DNA from: Saccharofermentans sp.
GTDB taxonomy: Bacteria; Bacillota; Clostridia; Saccharofermentanales; Saccharofermentanaceae
Direction: 5' to 3'
Length of the DNA stretch: 64,000 nucleotides
NCBI GenBank assembly: GCA_024692235.1
Contig: JAILMW010000024.1
Location: 1 to 64,000, forward strand
In this document: one piece after another, positions 62,186-64,000 of the stretch
Layout of the letters: each line of letters begins with the position of its first letter
Numbering within the stretch: the first letter of the stretch is position 1
Made by a program: the position numbers and the translations under genes
The notes under the pieces: generated by a model
Database searches by the model: none
What the model saw: the letters and a program-made list of their open reading frames with translations, nothing else
Told to the model about the DNA's origin: nothing

Positions 62186-63970
62186 ATGGACACATCAGAA
62201 CTCACCAAACTGATAAGTGAGACAGTCAATACCGAAGTATTCGGTATCTGGTTCCTTATCGGAGCGGCACTCGTATTCTTTATGCAGGCAGGCTTTGCCA
62301 TGCTTGAGACAGGCTTCTGCCGCTACAAGAATGCAGGTAACATCTTAATGAAGAACCTTATGGACTTCTGTATCGGTACCGTATGCTTCATCTTCTTAGG
62401 CTTCGGTCTCATGATGAGCGAAGACATGATCGCAGGATTCGTAGGTGTTCCTAACCTCTCTATCTTCACGGACTTCTCCGGATTCATGGAGACAAATGCA
62501 TCAAGCTTCGTATTCAACCTTGTATTCTGTGCTACAGCAGCTACTATCGTTTCAGGTGCCGTTGCAGAGAGGATCAAGTTCAGCTCCTACTGCATCTACT
62601 CCGCTATCCTGTCCCTTGTTGTATATCCTATCGAGGCAGGCTGGGTATGGAATCCTAACGGATGGCTCGCTAAGATGGGCTTCATCGATTTCGCAGGATC
62701 TGCTGCTATCCACACCGTAGGTGGTATTTCCGCACTTATCGGTGCTATAGTACTCGGTCCCCGTATCGGTAAGTACGTAAAGGATGCTAAGGGCAAAGTC
62801 ATCAAGGTCAACGCTATCCAGGGGCACAACATTCCTTTGGGTGCTCTCGGATGCTTCATCCTCTGGTTCGGTTGGTACGGATTTAACGGTGCCGCTGCTA
62901 CATCCGGTTCACAGCTTGCAGCTATCTTCCTTACAACGACAATAGCTCCCGCTATCGCTACAGTTACAGCTCTTATCTACACATGGATCAAGAACGGTAA
63001 GCCCGATGTATCAATGTGTATCAACGCTTCCCTCGCAGGTCTTGTCTGCGTAACGGCAGGTTGTCACTGCATCGATGCTGCAGGTGCTATCGTCGAAGGT
63101 ATCATCTCCGGTATCGCAGTAATCGTAGTTATCGAATTCATCGACCTTAAGCTTCATATCGACGATCCCGTCGGTGCCGTCGGCGTTCACTGCGCAAACG
63201 GTATCCTCGGTACTATCCTTGCAGGTGTTCTTGCAACAAACACATCTTCCCTCGGCGTTGACGGTCCCGTTTATGCTCTTATCCACGGCACAGACATGGC
63301 TGCAGCATGGAAGGTCGTAGGCGTACAGTTCCTCGGTATCTCTTGCATCATCATCTGGACAGCGATCCTTATGGGTGCAACATTCGTGATCATCAAGAAG
63401 AGTGTAGGACTTCGTGCTTCAAGAGAAGACGAGATCGAAGGTATGGATATCTCCGAGCATGGTCTTACAACAGCTTACGCAGGATTCAAGTTCGCTCCTC
63501 AGGCTATCGTTGAAGGTTCCGAGCCCGTAGTAGTATCAGGTGATGTTCCCGAAGCTGAGGCAGTTGAAGTTAAGACAGTTCCCGCTTTTGATGTAAAGGC
63601 TGACGCTGAAGGTCACATCTTCACAAAGATCGATATCGTATGTAAGGAGGCAAGACTTGATTCCCTTAAGAACGCTCTCATGGGCATCGGTATCACAGGT
63701 ATGACAGTAACTCACGTAATGGGCTGCGGCGTACAAAAAGGAAGACAGGAGTTCTATCGTGGTGTTCCCGTAGAAGCATCCCTCCTTCCTAAGATCCAGA
63801 TCAGCGTAGTAGTAAGCTCAGTACCTGTACAATCTGTTATCGACACAGCTAAGAAGGTCCTTTATACAGGTCACATCGGTGACGGTAAGATATTCGTAAG
63901 CAACGTACAGAACGTAGTTAAGGTAAGAACAGGTGAGGTTGGTTTTGCAGCACTGCAGGACGTTGAATAA
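62186..63970 (+). CDS. amt: Ammonium transporter fused to a PII (GlnK-type) domain
   Basis: In the 594-residue protein residues 1 to about 425 form the Amt channel with about 11 helices (FMQAGFAMLETGFCR, AGWVWNPNGWLAKMGFIDFAGSAAIHTVGG, LWFGWYGFNGAA, DDPVGAVGVHCANGILGT). After a Glu/Val-rich linker, residues from about 483 to the end are a PII-like domain (FTKIDIVCKEARLDSLKNALMGIGITGMTVTHVMGCG...FYRG). The usual T-loop Tyr is not seen. The PII part may close the channel when glutamine is high. GAAGGAGAATATTACTT precedes the ATG. Confidence 0.95.
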   Translation: MDTSELTKLISETVNTEVFGIWFLIGAALVFFMQAGFAMLETGFCRYKNAGNILMKNLMDFCIGTVCFIFLGFGLMMSEDMIAGFVGVPNLSIFTDFSGFMETNASSFVFNLVFCATAATIVSGAVAERIKFSSYCIYSAILSLVVYPIEAGWVWNPNGWLAKMGFIDFAGSAAIHTVGGISALIGAIVLGPRIGKYVKDAKGKVIKVNAIQGHNIPLGALGCFILWFGWYGFNGAAATSGSQLAAIFLTTTIAPAIATVTALIYTWIKNGKPDVSMCINASLAGLVCVTAGCHCIDAAGAIVEGIISGIAVIVVIEFIDLKLHIDDPVGAVGVHCANGILGTILAGVLATNTSSLGVDGPVYALIHGTDMAAAWKVVGVQFLGISCIIIWTAILMGATFVIIKKSVGLRASREDEIEGMDISEHGLTTAYAGFKFAPQAIVEGSEPVVVSGDVPEAEAVEVKTVPAFDVKADAEGHIFTKIDIVCKEARLDSLKNALMGIGITGMTVTHVMGCGVQKGRQEFYRGVPVEASLLPKIQISVVVSSVPVQSVIDTAKKVLYTGHIGDGKIFVSNVQNVVKVRTGEVGFAALQDVE

Positions 63971-64000
63971 TTAAGACCCGTATTCCTTAATATATACCGC
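63971..64000. other. End of window
   Basis: Only 30 bases remain after the amt stop codon, too short to support a feature. Confidence 0.3.

Overview
The window looks like chromosome of an anaerobic Bacillota bacterium of the class Clostridia. The signs are LL-diaminopimelate aminotransferase (DapL), a type III glutamine synthetase beside a GlnA, an Amt-PII fusion, an ANTAR regulator in the glutamine operon, Rrf2 regulators and AGGAGG-type ribosome binding sites. There is no phage, insertion sequence, CRISPR array or rRNA. I cannot name a genus.

Layout. 1-2.3 kb: purine salvage (end of an NCS2 permease, adenine deaminase). 2.5-7.6 kb: a small membrane protein, a frameshifted pilin-like gene, mnmA, a GDSL hydrolase, a carboxymuconolactone-decarboxylase-family protein and an iron alcohol dehydrogenase. 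7.6-44.4 kb: a sulfur region holding two metQ genes, the metI-metN-mccA-mccB operon, four CysK-type synthases, nifU/nifS with an Rrf2 regulator, a nitrogenase-like operon (NifB, NifX, NifH, NifD-like and NifK-like, with two CysK and an Rrf2 regulator), a Ssu/Tau-type importer plus a second ABC system and a DUF4418 protein, and the operon metB-type/patB/cysE/lysR. Ordinary genes are interspersed. 44.6-48.3 kb: four tandem paralogous lipoproteins of unknown function. 48.3-52.4 kb: acetyltransferase, phosphatase, two CobW-type GTPases behind Fur/Zur-like boxes, HicAB and tRNA-Val. 52.5-64 kb: a nitrogen block, with the leftward operon glnA-ANTAR-pyrG-dapL-glmS-phosphoesterase and rightward glnN (GSIII) and amt-PII.

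Main observation. Four sulfur operons (metQ pair; mccB-mccA-metN-metI; metB-type/patB/cysE/lysR; cysK plus the nitrogenase-like genes) each begin with a short, Cys-rich leader ORF that has its own ribosome binding site and is followed by an intrinsic terminator. Three leaders carry MCCRM at exactly codons 13-17. In two, the RNA just after the tandem Cys codons is perfectly complementary to the 5' arm of the terminator. This is the architecture of ribosome-mediated cysteine attenuation. Three of the four promoters, and the nifS promoter, also carry a shared operator (CCTAYTGACATAGTRGG-like) overlapping the -35 box, probably for an Rrf2-family repressor. Sulfur supply would then be read twice, by a repressor at initiation and by Cys-tRNA at attenuation.

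The nitrogenase-like operon lacks the NifE/NifN pair of a true nitrogenase and sits among cysteine genes under a Cys leader. I infer a reductase that frees sulfur from organosulfur compounds, comparable to the methylthio-alkane reductase (Mar) system, rather than nitrogen fixation.
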